Shown: positions 1 to 10,469, numbered from the stretch's first letter. The stretch: DNA of 64,000 bases from JBCCTX01 sp964652565 (GCA_964652565.1 CAZZEC010000006.1:11392-75391); one strand, 5' to 3'. The notes: generated by a model from the letters alone, not told the origin. Made by a program: numbers and translations.

Positions 1-731
1 GAAACTCCCAGGCCATAACCTAAAGGGTTAGAACGTATCCCTGAAGTGACGCTGACATCTATATATGTACCTTTGTCGTTTTCATAGAGTTTGTCGCCTA
101 CATTGGGGTCATAAGCGTTTCGTACCTCAGAGGGCTTAAAATCATTGATAGGAAGGATGTTGTGATTCAGGATGTATAAGTCAAGGTCTCCATCGAGGTC
201 ATAGTCAAAAAACACGGCTTGTGTGGCATGCCCCGTATCATCAATTCCGTAGTCTGAGGCTTTTTCGGAAAAAGTACCATCCTGATTGTTGACATATAGC
301 TGATTAGCGCGGAATTGAGCAGGAACATTTCCAGACATACATACATAGATATCCAACCAACCATCCTGATTGATATCGACCATTGTTACACCTGTATTCC
401 ATCCCCGGCTTCCACCTACGCCTGCTGACTTTGTGATATCCTCAAAAGTAAAATCTCCCTTATTTAGATATAACTGATTGGGGGCTAGATTTCCCGTAAA
501 ATATATATCTGATAACCCATCATTATTGATGTCTCCTATAGCCACTCCTCCACCATTATGGAAGTATTCATAGGTAAGAATATTGATCTGTTCATTTTCA
601 ACGATGGGGTTGCTAAATGTAATGCCTGTGTTATCCGATGTTTGTAGGGAAAATAGTGGCGCCTGACAAACCGCAACGTGGCTGATAAGAAAAATAATAA
701 AGTAGCTACTAAAAAATTGTATCATCCGCAT
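1..731 (-). CDS. VCBS/FG-GAP repeat protein, ASPIC/UnbV (CRTAC1-like) type, N-terminal part
   Basis: The reading frame starts at the ATG complementary to 729-731 and runs off the left edge, so only about 243 N-terminal residues are present. It opens with a signal peptide ending near HVAVCQA, so the protein is exported. It then shows repeated calcium-loop-like FG-GAP motifs: DINNDGLSDIYF, DINQDGWLDIYV and DYDLDGDLDLYI. These build a beta-propeller in the CRTAC1 family, which in Bacteroidota is often encoded next to SusC/SusD genes. Here it lies just downstream of susD on the same strand, but a strong terminator separates the two, so it is probably transcribed separately. Substrate unknown. The family is clear; the C-terminal ASPIC domain is not visible and is inferred. 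Confidence 0.8.
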   Translation of the reverse strand, partial: MRMIQFFSSYFIIFLISHVAVCQAPLFSLQTSDNTGITFSNPIVENEQINILTYEYFHNGGGVAIGDINNDGLSDIYFTGNLAPNQLYLNKGDFTFEDITKSAGVGGSRGWNTGVTMVDINQDGWLDIYVCMSGNVPAQFRANQLYVNNQDGTFSEKASDYGIDDTGHATQAVFFDYDLDGDLDLYILNHNILPINDFKPSEVRNAYDPNVGDKLYENDKGTYIDVSVTSGIRSNPLGYGLGV

Positions 732-853
732 AGGCTAATCCTGAATTATCTTATAAAGTTACAAAGTATCATTTAGGATGAAATAACTTTACAACGAAGA
801 AAAATGAAAATGGGAAGCTTGTAAATAAGTGTTACTTTCTAATTAGGAAAAAA

Positions 854-883
854 AAGGGGCGGCTCACTTTGAGCCAGCCCCTT
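854..883 (-). terminator. Rho-independent terminator of the susC-susD operon
   Basis: A GC-rich hairpin (5' arm AAGGGGCTGGCTCA on the minus strand, 3' arm TGAGCCGCCCCTT) is followed on the minus strand by eight T residues. It lies about 50 bases past the susD stop codon. Confidence 0.9.
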
Positions 884-930
884 ATGTCTATTTTCTGTGA
901 GGTTGATAATATATATCAGCCAATAAAACA

Positions 931-2448
931 TTATTGTGGATCAGACCAAACTCTGGATAGATAACTATCTCCCTGAGAAAGGCCACTCACCGCAGCATTG
1001 TAGTTGGCTTCATTCAATACTACTTCATTTTCACTGTATTTGTATCGACGAGGAATCAACCCACCTGTTTCACCTTGGTTAGGTCCGGGCTCTATCTGTG
1101 GAAAACCCGTTCTGCGCCAGTCTAGGAATACATCAAATGTTTGATCCATGAAGTGCTGGATATAATTTTGCGTAACGACCTGTTCCACCTGCTCATCTAC
1201 TGAACCCGTTAGGGTTCCGTTTGCAGCTATATAGGCATTGATCTGGTCTTCGGTTACTCCAGCGTCAGAGAATGGAGGAACAGTCATTGCTGCACGTATC
1301 CCTTCTTCAAAAAACTGCTGTGCATCACCAGGACCATATCCTTTCAATACAGCTTCAGCCTTATAGAAACTTACCTCAGCAAACGTCATGCGATTGATCC
1401 CTTTATCATAGTTTGTCGTAGATCCGCTGAACCAATCTGCGTTCGCATTAGAAAAGTTGTCCAGATTAGCGTTGATGTCCGCATATAATGCATCGTCAGG
1501 TGCTGCGGGAATACCGCGATATTCTAGCGCTCCCGCACCCACAGATCTTTGTGTAGGAGTAGCTATAATGGGAAGCCTGGGATCTTCAGTATCCACTAAT
1601 AGATTAACAAAAAACTCTCCAAGGAAAGGACGGTCAGAAGTGGCCAGATTGTCAAGGCTCCACATAGGATGTCTGAAGGCAGGTCCGCCATTATCAGTAG
1701 GAAGTACCGCATTGTCATCTGTGCTCTCCAACAAAGGTCCTTGCAGAGCTTGCCCAGCCCTTTGGCTTGCTAGTCCTGGGTCTCCATTTTCGATTCCCAG
1801 CGCCATCTTCAGCATCAGAGAATTAGCGTATTTCACCCATTGCTGGGGATCTCCACCATAATATACATCTGCACCACCAAAAGCTGCTATAGAAGATCCT
1901 CTCAATACATTGATAGCTGCTTCCAGTCTATTGAATAGATCGGGAATAATTGTTTCCTGAGCATCATATGCAGGAGAAGTAAATTCTGCAGGCTGTAGTG
2001 CCTCTGAATAAGGGACATCACCCACCATCTGAGTCAGATAATACCATATTTCTACAGTAAGTACCTCAATAACAGCTTTCTTTACATTGCTAAATTCTCC
2101 TGGATCTTCTTGTGCATCAATTTCTTCTACTGCCTTTTGAAGGTCAGCCAATAATAGAAAATGATTATTCCAATACCCTGCATAATCCTGGCCTCTATCC
2201 AAATAGTGAGCCATAGAGAAACCACTGTTCTGGTTTCCGTTGTGTTGCATCCAGTTTCCTACCATGAGTACACTGTATACCCAAAAGCCTTGCTGATGCG
2301 CATTCCATTGAGCATTGGTGAATAGAAAGTCACCAGGGACCTGTGCCGGACTGGTAGGGTTAGTATTGATTTCTTCAAAGTCATCTGTACATGAAAACAG
2401 AAGTAAAGATGAAATCAAAAAAGTATATAAAAAATGTTGAATCTTCAT
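931..2448 (-). CDS. SusD/RagB-family nutrient-binding outer-membrane lipoprotein (SusD-like_2 type)
   Basis: This 505-residue protein has a lipoprotein signal (LLLFSC, Cys20) followed by acidic residues (CTDDFEE), as in surface-exposed Bacteroidota lipoproteins. The body has the SusD alpha-helical TPR-like composition, and the family-typical stretch TVEIWYYLTQMVGDVPYSEAL falls near residues 130-150. It lies 35 bp downstream of the susC gene. SusD proteins form the lid of the SusC transporter and capture oligosaccharides or peptides at the cell surface. No glycoside hydrolase or peptidase sits in the operon, so the substrate cannot be deduced. The SusD-like_2 subtype is often associated with non-glycan substrates, but that is inference. 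Confidence 0.93.
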   Translation of the reverse strand: MKIQHFLYTFLISSLLLFSCTDDFEEINTNPTSPAQVPGDFLFTNAQWNAHQQGFWVYSVLMVGNWMQHNGNQNSGFSMAHYLDRGQDYAGYWNNHFLLLADLQKAVEEIDAQEDPGEFSNVKKAVIEVLTVEIWYYLTQMVGDVPYSEALQPAEFTSPAYDAQETIIPDLFNRLEAAINVLRGSSIAAFGGADVYYGGDPQQWVKYANSLMLKMALGIENGDPGLASQRAGQALQGPLLESTDDNAVLPTDNGGPAFRHPMWSLDNLATSDRPFLGEFFVNLLVDTEDPRLPIIATPTQRSVGAGALEYRGIPAAPDDALYADINANLDNFSNANADWFSGSTTNYDKGINRMTFAEVSFYKAEAVLKGYGPGDAQQFFEEGIRAAMTVPPFSDAGVTEDQINAYIAANGTLTGSVDEQVEQVVTQNYIQHFMDQTFDVFLDWRRTGFPQIEPGPNQGETGGLIPRRYKYSENEVVLNEANYNAAVSGLSQGDSYLSRVWSDPQ

Positions 2449-2483
2449 TGATAAAATTCGTTTAAAGTCTTCGTTAAAATGGA

Positions 2484-5400
2484 TTAAAATGTAATAGTCA
2501 CATCAGCACCGAACGTTCTTGCAATAGGGAAAGACATACTTTCCATTCCGATAACCGTTCCACGGTTAGTATTACGGTTAAAGATATATGCATCAGGAGC
2601 AAAACCAGGAGTACTTTTCTGAAGATATCCTAAGTTTCTACCTACAAAAGAAAGACGAAGTGCTTTGAATGGAGTAAGTCCTACGATAGATTGAGGGAAT
2701 TGATATCCCAAAGTAACCTCTCTCAATGCAACATAGCTTCCATCATATACGAATTCTTCTGTTACAGCAGTTGTAGATCCAGGTACGGCATTCAACCAGT
2801 AATCTTGTGCTGTGATAGCTGTGGCATTTCTCTCTCCTGTAGATACCCATGTTCCTGTTGCGTCCTGTTGAGCAACAAAACCGTCTACTACTAATCCACC
2901 TTCGCGATTTGCAGCTGTCCATTCTCCTGTACCGTACAGTGTCATGTACATGTTAGATTGAGAATAGATATCGAATCCTTGTGCAATATCCAGGAATACA
3001 CCTAGACTAAGTCCTTTATAACTCAAATTCGTTCTTGCTCCTCCTAACCACTCAGGAACAGCGTTTCCTACTAATTTCCTTCCGGCAGTAACGATTGGAA
3101 GACCCGTATCTGGATTGATTAATAAGTTTCCATTTGCATCTCTTTCATAGAATCTTCTGGAGTAGATATTACCAAATTGATCTCCAACATCTACAAAAGC
3201 ATCTACGTTACGGTCTCCAGATCCCGTACGGAATCTTTCGATATCGTCAGTAAGAGAAACGATTTCAGATACATTGGAAGAGAAGTTGAAAGATACGTCC
3301 CAACTGAAGTCTGGAGTCTGTATGATAGTACCTCTTAGTAATAATTCTACCCCTGTGTTAGTAATCTCTCCTGCATTGATTCTCCTTGCTGTAAACCCAG
3401 TAGCTGTTGATACACCTGCATTCAAGATCTGGTTTTCTGTAGAAGCGTCATAGAAGGCAAAATCGATTCCTAAGCGGTTTTGGAACATAGCTAATTCCAA
3501 TCCGAACTCGATAGAAGTGGTTAACTCGTTCTGCAAATCAAAGAAAGGTTGACCATTTTGGAAACTGGCCAGTGTTTGTCCTTGATAGGGATTTCCAACC
3601 AGGTTATAAATACCCGTAGTCTGATAGGGATTACCAGAGTTACCAGCCTCTGCCCATGATCCACGAAGCTTTACAAAATCGAAGATTGCGGGTAGCTCTA
3701 CCGCATCTGACAATACAAATCCTAAACTCGCCGAAGAATAAATGAAAGACCAGTTGTCTGGAGAAAGCGTGGAACTCCAGTCATTACGAACAGTCCAGTC
3801 CAGGAATAAATATTCTGCCCAGCTAAATTGACCAAATCCGTATAAAGAGTGAATTTGAGAATTTGAGAATCCAAATTGTCTTCCGACATTTTTAGTGTTG
3901 TTTACTACATATAGATTTGGCGTAGAGAAATCATTACCCGTAGCTCCTACAATTCGCGTCCAGAATTCCTGGAAATTACCTCCAAAGCTCAATGAAACGC
4001 CAAAATTATCTGTCACGTTTAATTGACTGGCAGAAAGCAAAAAGTCTGCATTGGTCTCACGAACCTGCTGAGTACGGTTGAATACATTACCTATATTTCT
4101 GGCAACACGAGTACCCTGATCCTGATATTCATATCTTTGATCCGTATATGCGTCATTGGCAATTTTTGCGGATAGCGACAACCAATCTGTAAAGTCGTAC
4201 GTCAATTTCGCAAATCCGATGACACGGTTACGATCATCTTCGTTACGCGTTCTGTTTACAGACCAGTAAGGGTTTCCTGTAAACGTACCATTGGACCAGT
4301 GTCTCTCTTTTCCTATCTGTAGTAAGTTCGCCCCATAACCCACAATTTGATCCAGGTCTTCTGGCCCGATCTCAAATCTTTCCAGACTCTGAAGCGGTAC
4401 ATCTCTCGGTATATAGCGAAGTGCATACATCACGTTCTGTTGCTCATCCGCGAGGTTGGGACGGTTTTCAGAAGTTTGATAGATGTAGTTAATTTTTACA
4501 TCCGCAGAAAGACGCTTCGTTAATTGCGCACCCACACGTAGGTTAGCATTATATCTTTCCAGTTCATTGGTAGGTAATAATCCATCAAATTTGGTATACC
4601 CTCCAGTAAAGCTATAGTTCAAGCGGTCGGTTGAACCTGAAAGGTTAATAGAGCTTGTCCAGTTCACCTCGCTTTCCAGGAAGTCTCTCAGGTTATCAGG
4701 CTGAGGACTGAAGGTACGAAGCGTACCGAATACGTCGTAATATTCTTGTCCTTCCATACGAGGTCCCCATGATGGAGGTCCTTCTGGAGAACCACCTGTT
4801 GGTGTAGGAAAGCCTTGTGGTGTACCCGTTACCGTACCGTCATTGGCAACAATATCTCCATTCGCTGTTCTTACATGCGTGAACTGGCCATTCAAACCTT
4901 GACCATATTCATCTTGAAATTCAGGTAAAATAGCAGGTAACGCATTACCATAAGTAACACCTGTATTCAATGATACTTGCATATTTCCAACGCCCTTACC
5001 CGTCTTGGTCGTAATGATGATTACACCATTTGCACCACGTTGTCCATATAAGGCAGCAGCATTTGGCCCTTTCAATACAGATACCGATTCGATATCATCT
5101 GGGTTTAGGTTGGAAAGAGCATCTCCATAGTCTCTACCTCCCCAGGCTCCAGCTGAGCCTAATACAGAGTTGTCAATAATAACTCCATCAATTACGTATA
5201 GCGGTTGGTTATTTCCCGTAAGTGAACTGTTACCACGGATAACTACTCGGGTAGCTCCTGCGGGTCCAGATCCGCCTTGCGTAATGTTTACTCCGGCTAC
5301 ACGTCCCTGCAATGCATTGGCTACACTTAGAGTCTGTGCATCAGCAATGGCATCACCATCTACTTCAGTTACAGAGTAACCCAGAGATTTTCTATCGCGC

Positions 5401-5777
5401 TCAATACCTAGCGCTGTGATAACAACCTCATCTGTAGTAAGATCTCCTTCCACAAGTGTTACGTTAAGGGTAGATTGTCCGTTAACTGCAACTTCTTGGG
5501 TTTGAAATCCTAAGAATGAGAATAATAAAACGGCATCATCACTGGGTACAATCACAGAATAGTCTCCTTCTGCATCGGTTTGTGCACCTTCTGTAGTACC
5601 TTGAATGATGACAGTAACCCCGACTAAGGGATCGCCCGCACTGTTTGTAACAGTACCCGTAACGGTTCTTTGAGCCATGGCACTAGTCCCAAAAAATAAG
5701 ACTAATGTAAGTAGGCTAACTTGCCCCCAACTAAAGAATGTATTCTTATAATTGGATAGCGTAGACATTAGGTTCAT
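2484..5777 (-). CDS. SusC/RagA-family TonB-linked outer-membrane transporter
   Basis: At 1097 residues this has the usual SusC length. It has an N-terminal signal peptide cleaved near TSAMAQ, then a carboxypeptidase-regulatory-like beta-sandwich at about residues 35-115 (TVTGTVTNSAGDPLVGVTV). The plug domain carries the SusC signature PLYVIDGVIIDN and the NPDDIESVSVLKGPNAAALYG region, and a large beta-barrel ends in the aromatic residue of VTITF, as outer-membrane proteins do. It is the first gene of a two-gene operon with susD. It imports a substrate across the outer membrane using TonB-ExbBD energy. An ATG at 5768 is an equally good start. No anti-sigma/sigma pair is adjacent, so control is not evident. 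Confidence 0.96.
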   Translation of the reverse strand: MNLMSTLSNYKNTFFSWGQVSLLTLVLFFGTSAMAQRTVTGTVTNSAGDPLVGVTVIIQGTTEGAQTDAEGDYSVIVPSDDAVLLFSFLGFQTQEVAVNGQSTLNVTLVEGDLTTDEVVITALGIERDRKSLGYSVTEVDGDAIADAQTLSVANALQGRVAGVNITQGGSGPAGATRVVIRGNSSLTGNNQPLYVIDGVIIDNSVLGSAGAWGGRDYGDALSNLNPDDIESVSVLKGPNAAALYGQRGANGVIIITTKTGKGVGNMQVSLNTGVTYGNALPAILPEFQDEYGQGLNGQFTHVRTANGDIVANDGTVTGTPQGFPTPTGGSPEGPPSWGPRMEGQEYYDVFGTLRTFSPQPDNLRDFLESEVNWTSSINLSGSTDRLNYSFTGGYTKFDGLLPTNELERYNANLRVGAQLTKRLSADVKINYIYQTSENRPNLADEQQNVMYALRYIPRDVPLQSLERFEIGPEDLDQIVGYGANLLQIGKERHWSNGTFTGNPYWSVNRTRNEDDRNRVIGFAKLTYDFTDWLSLSAKIANDAYTDQRYEYQDQGTRVARNIGNVFNRTQQVRETNADFLLSASQLNVTDNFGVSLSFGGNFQEFWTRIVGATGNDFSTPNLYVVNNTKNVGRQFGFSNSQIHSLYGFGQFSWAEYLFLDWTVRNDWSSTLSPDNWSFIYSSASLGFVLSDAVELPAIFDFVKLRGSWAEAGNSGNPYQTTGIYNLVGNPYQGQTLASFQNGQPFFDLQNELTTSIEFGLELAMFQNRLGIDFAFYDASTENQILNAGVSTATGFTARRINAGEITNTGVELLLRGTIIQTPDFSWDVSFNFSSNVSEIVSLTDDIERFRTGSGDRNVDAFVDVGDQFGNIYSRRFYERDANGNLLINPDTGLPIVTAGRKLVGNAVPEWLGGARTNLSYKGLSLGVFLDIAQGFDIYSQSNMYMTLYGTGEWTAANREGGLVVDGFVAQQDATGTWVSTGERNATAITAQDYWLNAVPGSTTAVTEEFVYDGSYVALREVTLGYQFPQSIVGLTPFKALRLSFVGRNLGYLQKSTPGFAPDAYIFNRNTNRGTVIGMESMSFPIARTFGADVTITF

Positions 5778-6186
5778 AAATAGACAAATTAAAGTTAAGT
5801 AGTATTAAATGTTGGTCGTTAAAAACTAAACAATGATTTAATAAAATGAGATGTTAGTAAAAAATTGAGGTTCAATGAAAAGGGAGCTTTCGAAGGCTGG
5901 ATGCAAATATATAATCATATCGAAATATAATAAAATTATTAATAATTCTTCTTATAGATGAAAATAGATAACTCTTTAGTTAATAATTCTATTACAATAA
6001 CTTAATCAAACGATTAACGTAAGGAGAGATTGATCCGTTGTGTATTGGAAGACAAATATGTACTTTTTTACCAAATTGCTGATTTGATCTCAGTGTAAAT
6101 GATAATTTTTAAAATATTATCGCGTTTGTAATAAAAAAACTCGCAATTTAAGTCGGGTTGAGCGCCCAAAGGAGGCACGTGCTTTC
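5778..6186 (-). other. 409-bp AT-rich leader and promoter region of susC
   Basis: No coding sequence was recognised. On the minus strand one -7-like element (TATATTTG, at 5904-5911) lies about 125 bases before susC, but no TTG was found at the right distance upstream, so it is only a weak promoter candidate. No clear terminator for the hydrolase-OsmC gene is visible on the other side. Confidence 0.4.
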
Positions 6187-7401
6187 TTACTTGACCGTAG
6201 TCCGAATATCAATGATTCCCTCAAGTGTACGATGAACTGGACATCTATCAGCAATTTCAGCTAACTTCGCTCTTTGCTGTTCATCTAAATTCCCCTTAAA
6301 TGCTAGTTCCCGCTCAATCACATCGATCTTACTGCTAGGCTTTTCACATTCTTCACAATCTTGCTTATGATCTTTAAAATGTGATAAATGTACATCTACT
6401 TCTTGCAAATCCCAGTTTTTGCGATCTGCATACATACGCAATGTCATACTTGTACATGAACCTAAAGCAGTGAGAAGATATTGGTAGGGAGAAGGTCCCA
6501 AATCATCTCCTCCTACAGATGTAGGCTCATCTGCGATCAAATGATGCTTCCCTGCCAATACCTGAGAGGTATATCCTTCATTACTAGTGCGCACTAATAC
6601 ATCTTTTTCCGTCATGAGCGTTTCTTCAGTCTCTTCAGGGAGACTTATGTAACGAGAAGCCCATGAAGCGATTAATTGCGCAGCATAGGCAGCATCTGCC
6701 CTGTTTGTAAGTAAATGATCAGCTCCATCCAGCGAAATATAGCTCTTGGGATGACGAGCAGCATGATATATTCTGGCAGCATTGTCAATATTGACAATCT
6801 CGTCTTGTGGAGAATGTAGAATCAATAACGCCTTGTTGAGCTGAGGAATAATGCTATCTAATGGATGGGTCTCTAAATCATCCAAAAATTGCTTCTTCAC
6901 GGTAAAAGGTCTTCCTCCTATCATCACTTGTGCAATCCCTTTAGATTGTATTGTCTGTTCTGAGGTAGAAAAGTGGTGCGTGACATGAACTGGATCTGCT
7001 GGCGCACCAATCGTGGCAACAGCTTTTACACTATCGAGCTGTTGGGAGGCCATGATGACTGCCGCACCCCCCAGGGAATGTCCTATCATGATTTGTGGTG
7101 CCTGATAGTTTACAGCAAGATAGTCCGCTGCGGATATGAGGTCATCTACATTGGAAGAAAAATTGGTGTCTGCAAATACTCCTTCACTTTGACCAAGTCC
7201 TGTAAAATCAAAACTGAAGACCGCAATCCCTTCTTGAGTCAGGGCACGACTTATGGCTCTGACTGCCTTTAGGTCTTTACTACAGGTAAAGCAATGTGCA
7301 AATACGGCAAAATTCTGTGGTTGTCGATCCACAGGCATATCCAGTTTGGCGGCAAGTTGCTGACCTGACGTATTGGTGAATTGTATCTTCAAGGTTTGCA
7401 T
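6187..7401 (-). CDS. Bifunctional alpha/beta hydrolase-OsmC domain protein
   Basis: This is a 404-residue fusion. Residues 1 to about 245 form an alpha/beta hydrolase with the nucleophile elbow GHSLGG, the strand motif DFTGLGQSEG and a late catalytic His in DGADHLLT. From about residue 265 the protein is an OsmC/Ohr-type domain with the two conserved cysteines in GSCTSMTLRMYAD and DRCPVHRTLEG. OsmC proteins reduce organic hydroperoxides with a reactive Cys pair. The same fusion is known in Bacteroidota and Proteobacteria, so this is not an assembly artefact. The likely role is detoxification of lipid or organic peroxides plus ester hydrolysis. The gene stands alone, and the substrate of the hydrolase half is unknown. 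Confidence 0.92.
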   Translation of the reverse strand: MQTLKIQFTNTSGQQLAAKLDMPVDRQPQNFAVFAHCFTCSKDLKAVRAISRALTQEGIAVFSFDFTGLGQSEGVFADTNFSSNVDDLISAADYLAVNYQAPQIMIGHSLGGAAVIMASQQLDSVKAVATIGAPADPVHVTHHFSTSEQTIQSKGIAQVMIGGRPFTVKKQFLDDLETHPLDSIIPQLNKALLILHSPQDEIVNIDNAARIYHAARHPKSYISLDGADHLLTNRADAAYAAQLIASWASRYISLPEETEETLMTEKDVLVRTSNEGYTSQVLAGKHHLIADEPTSVGGDDLGPSPYQYLLTALGSCTSMTLRMYADRKNWDLQEVDVHLSHFKDHKQDCEECEKPSSKIDVIERELAFKGNLDEQQRAKLAEIADRCPVHRTLEGIIDIRTTVK

Positions 7402-7473
7402 AGTCCTGAGTTCTTTATAATTATCTGCGAAGTAAGCCAGCGTTGAGCAAATAAAAAGACGCCTTTGTTACAA

Positions 7474-9849
7474 TTAGGGTTTTTCAAGGGTTTTCTGAAA
7501 TAATTCATATATCCTGCGATACTCATCCGCCCAACTGGTTGATTCTTTGAACCCATGGCCTTCCATAGGAAACACGGCTAGTTCCCAGTTTTCTTTTCCA
7601 AGCTCAATGAACCGTTGGGATAACCTCACAACATCCTGAAATTGTACATTGGTATCTATCATGCCATGTAACATCAATAAAGGATCATTTAGGCCTTCTG
7701 CATGATAGATGGGAGAACTTCTCCTGTAGGCAATACTGTCCTCTACAGGGGTATTCAGAATATTAGAAGTGTATGAATGATTGTAATGCGCCCAATCAGT
7801 TACTGATCGCAAGGCTGCACCCGAAGCAAAGGTCTCCGATTCCAGAAACAATGCCATCAAAGTGATAAAGCCTCCATAGGAACCTCCATATATCCCAATA
7901 CGTGTGCTATCAATGTCGTATTGGTCTATTAAATATTTAGCACCATCCACATGATCTGTGAGATCTTTCCCTCCCATGTGTCTGTATATGCCTGTTCTCC
8001 AATTTCTTCCATATCCAGCACTTCCTCTGTAGTCGATATCCATAACAGTATATCCACGTTCTACCAAAAAGTTATGAAACATGTATTCCCTGTAGTAACT
8101 ACTCCACCATTTATGGGCATTTTGTAGATAGCCTGCTCCATGAACAAATATCACAGCACTGCCATTCTTTATGTCTTCCTGTGGTTCGTAGACCCTGGCA
8201 AATACCAACGCGCTATCTCTGGCTGGAAATGGAATGAGTTCAGGGATACGCCAGGAATACTCCTCAAATACTTCTGTCAGCGACTCAGTAACACGCTTCA
8301 TTTTACTTCCGGGTTTGTTTTTCATCACATACAGTTCCCAGGGTTGGTTGAAACTTGAGTACCTTACAGCCAGATATTCTTCATCGGGTGAGAGATAGAT
8401 ATTATGTGCGCCTGTCTCATCTGTAACTTGTTCTTTTTCTGTGCCATCTATACTTAAGTGATAGAAGTGTTTTTCACCGGGATGCACCTCATTTGTCGTG
8501 AGATAAAAGGTAGATTTATCATCGGAAAGTATTACATCCTGAACTTCATACGCCCCACTAGTCAGTGCCTGGGTTTCTTTTGTCTCTATATGAGTAACAT
8601 ATAGATGAGCGTATCCCGTCTTTTCTGATAGGTACCAAACGGTTTCTCCTTCCCTCAACCATCCGAGATTACCCTTGGAAAAATTGTAGTTGGATATCCC
8701 TGGCCCACCTACCCAGGCCTCGTCTCTTTGGTGGTCAATAAGCTCCCAAGATCCATTTTCCATATCCAGGACAACGATCCATCGATCCTTGTTATCTTGA
8801 GACCGAACTACAGAAATGCCATAACTTCCATCTTTGGTAAATGTGGGAGGCGCAATATATGTCTTTCTGGGGTGTTCATAATTGGGTACCCAAGTACTAT
8901 CCTGATGCAGGTAATCTTTGAGAAACTCAGGTTTTTTGTAAAAGCCCGGTAGACTGTCTACCGATATCTGATAGGTTGTATCCAAACGACGATCATAAAT
9001 CCAACTCTCAAACACATTTTGAGGACTACCCACCTTAGGACGAGAACGAAGTTGGTCCAGATAACCAGAGGTAGTTACATACGAAGGGACTTGTGTGGGT
9101 TTATCCTTGGCATCTTCCATCAGGGTATAAAAGAAAAATCTCTGTTGAGGGTCAGTTTCTAATGTAATAAGGGATTTATCACCCAGATATATTTCTAATG
9201 GCCTTTCGGGTTTTAGGGAATCACTTCTCTTATCAGTTAACATTGAAAGACTTTCTCGTTCTCTCAATATGTCAAAATAAGCAAGCTGGTCTCGTTTAAG
9301 CCAATCGTCTTGTAGCGACAATTTGGGTTCATCTTGAGGTTTTGTCCCTTCCTTAAATTGTGTGAGTTGTATGGTAGTACCTTCGTCTATAGACCAGGCA
9401 TAGTAATTGTCTCCTTGTTTATACAAAATATGAAGCTGGTCCTGAGTAAACATGGGGTCTCTCTCTCGAACAACAGTTTGTGTGATCTGTATGGTAGTCC
9501 CGATTCTCAGGTCATGTAAATATAGATCCCCTCCTTTCTCATATACACTCAACGTTTTATTCTCATTGAATCGATAGTTGGGTGGGATGAGGGATTTTCT
9601 CTCGTCTAACCTGAGCTTTCGAGGTGAAGAAGCTTTGATATCTGTTTGGAAGATAGATCTCAACGAATCCTGTTGAGGATTCCAGCTAAAGTAGATATTT
9701 CTGCTATCGTCAGACCAATATATATTTTCAGGAAGATACCCTACAAAAGATTCTCCTTTCATAATCTCTCGGAGTGATAAGGTATCCTGGCAATATATGT
9801 GAGACAACATTGTGTGTAAGAACAGAACAAGAACAAGTACAACTTTCAT
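7474..9849 (-). CDS. S9-family prolyl oligopeptidase-like serine peptidase
   Basis: A 791-residue secreted protein with a signal peptide ending near HIYCQ. The N-terminal two thirds form the beta-propeller of dipeptidyl-peptidase IV-like enzymes. The C-terminal alpha/beta hydrolase has the nucleophile in GGSYGG (near residue 655), an Asp in MLHGMIDTNV and the His in FPMEGHGF, so the triad is intact. It probably removes dipeptides or cleaves after proline in the periplasm or outside the cell. The upstream small exported gene (9877-10416) ends 27 bp before it on the same strand, so the two may form an operon. Exact specificity (S9B or S9C) cannot be told by eye. Confidence 0.93.
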   Translation of the reverse strand: MKVVLVLVLFLHTMLSHIYCQDTLSLREIMKGESFVGYLPENIYWSDDSRNIYFSWNPQQDSLRSIFQTDIKASSPRKLRLDERKSLIPPNYRFNENKTLSVYEKGGDLYLHDLRIGTTIQITQTVVRERDPMFTQDQLHILYKQGDNYYAWSIDEGTTIQLTQFKEGTKPQDEPKLSLQDDWLKRDQLAYFDILRERESLSMLTDKRSDSLKPERPLEIYLGDKSLITLETDPQQRFFFYTLMEDAKDKPTQVPSYVTTSGYLDQLRSRPKVGSPQNVFESWIYDRRLDTTYQISVDSLPGFYKKPEFLKDYLHQDSTWVPNYEHPRKTYIAPPTFTKDGSYGISVVRSQDNKDRWIVVLDMENGSWELIDHQRDEAWVGGPGISNYNFSKGNLGWLREGETVWYLSEKTGYAHLYVTHIETKETQALTSGAYEVQDVILSDDKSTFYLTTNEVHPGEKHFYHLSIDGTEKEQVTDETGAHNIYLSPDEEYLAVRYSSFNQPWELYVMKNKPGSKMKRVTESLTEVFEEYSWRIPELIPFPARDSALVFARVYEPQEDIKNGSAVIFVHGAGYLQNAHKWWSSYYREYMFHNFLVERGYTVMDIDYRGSAGYGRNWRTGIYRHMGGKDLTDHVDGAKYLIDQYDIDSTRIGIYGGSYGGFITLMALFLESETFASGAALRSVTDWAHYNHSYTSNILNTPVEDSIAYRRSSPIYHAEGLNDPLLMLHGMIDTNVQFQDVVRLSQRFIELGKENWELAVFPMEGHGFKESTSWADEYRRIYELFQKTLEKP

Positions 9850-9876
9850 ATATGAATCCTTTGGTTGAAAACTAAC

Positions 9877-10416
9877 TTAATTATCAATAAGCACAGCCCA
9901 TGGGCGGTGAAATAGGCGCCATTTTCCGTTTACAAATACCAATATATCATAAGCTGACCCCAATTTCATCCCAGGTTGAATAAATTTAAACCGATAGAAG
10001 GTCAACGCTGGCTTGAAATAAGGTGCAAATTCACGATAGCCGCCTGGAAAGTAACGAGCTTCCCCGCTATACGCTTGTAGATCCTCAGTGGTCGCAGACC
10101 ATAGTACATATTCAGTCTGGTCCTCTAATAATGGATGTACATATATATCGGCAATTCTTCTAAGACGTTTGTGGAATTTGTACACTTTTTTTCGGTATAA
10201 TGGAAAGAATACTGCTTCATAGTCTGCTTCTGTAGGTATAAGACTATCAGTAAGCATACGCTGTTCTTCCTCGCTGGCATTAAGAACGAATGTAAGCATT
10301 TGTTCGACTCCTTCTCGAGTAGGAGCAAACGCTGGAATGGTATCTAATTGAGCATAACAGGTACGAAAAAGAGTCTGGACACATACTAGAGCAAGCAGGA
10401 TAACATATTTTTTCAT
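9877..10416 (-). CDS. Exported protein of unknown function
   Basis: I chose the ATG at 10416 because it places a normal signal peptide (MKKYVILLALVCVQTLF, cleavage near CYAQ) at the N-terminus. The longer reading from 10470 only adds a hydrophobic leader that overlaps queG. The mature part (about 158 residues) is rich in aromatic residues and ends with a stretch resembling DUF3887/SnoaL-like folds (YDILVFVNGKWRLFHRPW), but I do not recognise a family. It lies 27 bp upstream of the S9 peptidase gene on the same strand and is divergent from queG. Confidence 0.75.
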   Translation of the reverse strand: MKKYVILLALVCVQTLFRTCYAQLDTIPAFAPTREGVEQMLTFVLNASEEEQRMLTDSLIPTEADYEAVFFPLYRKKVYKFHKRLRRIADIYVHPLLEDQTEYVLWSATTEDLQAYSGEARYFPGGYREFAPYFKPALTFYRFKFIQPGMKLGSAYDILVFVNGKWRLFHRPWAVLIDN

Positions 10417-10469
10417 AACTTTTTTCTGGGATGTCAATACTAGAAAAAAACAAAGGGAATGAAAAGTCA

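Noticed and set aside
1457..1861. Plus-strand frame of 134 codons within susD
   Set aside because: It is antisense to a well-supported SusD gene with a clear lipobox, and its composition is that of a shadow frame.
6187..7401. Alpha/beta hydrolase and OsmC as two genes fused by a sequencing error
   Set aside because: The same fusion is known in other bacteria and the linker is in frame with normal composition.
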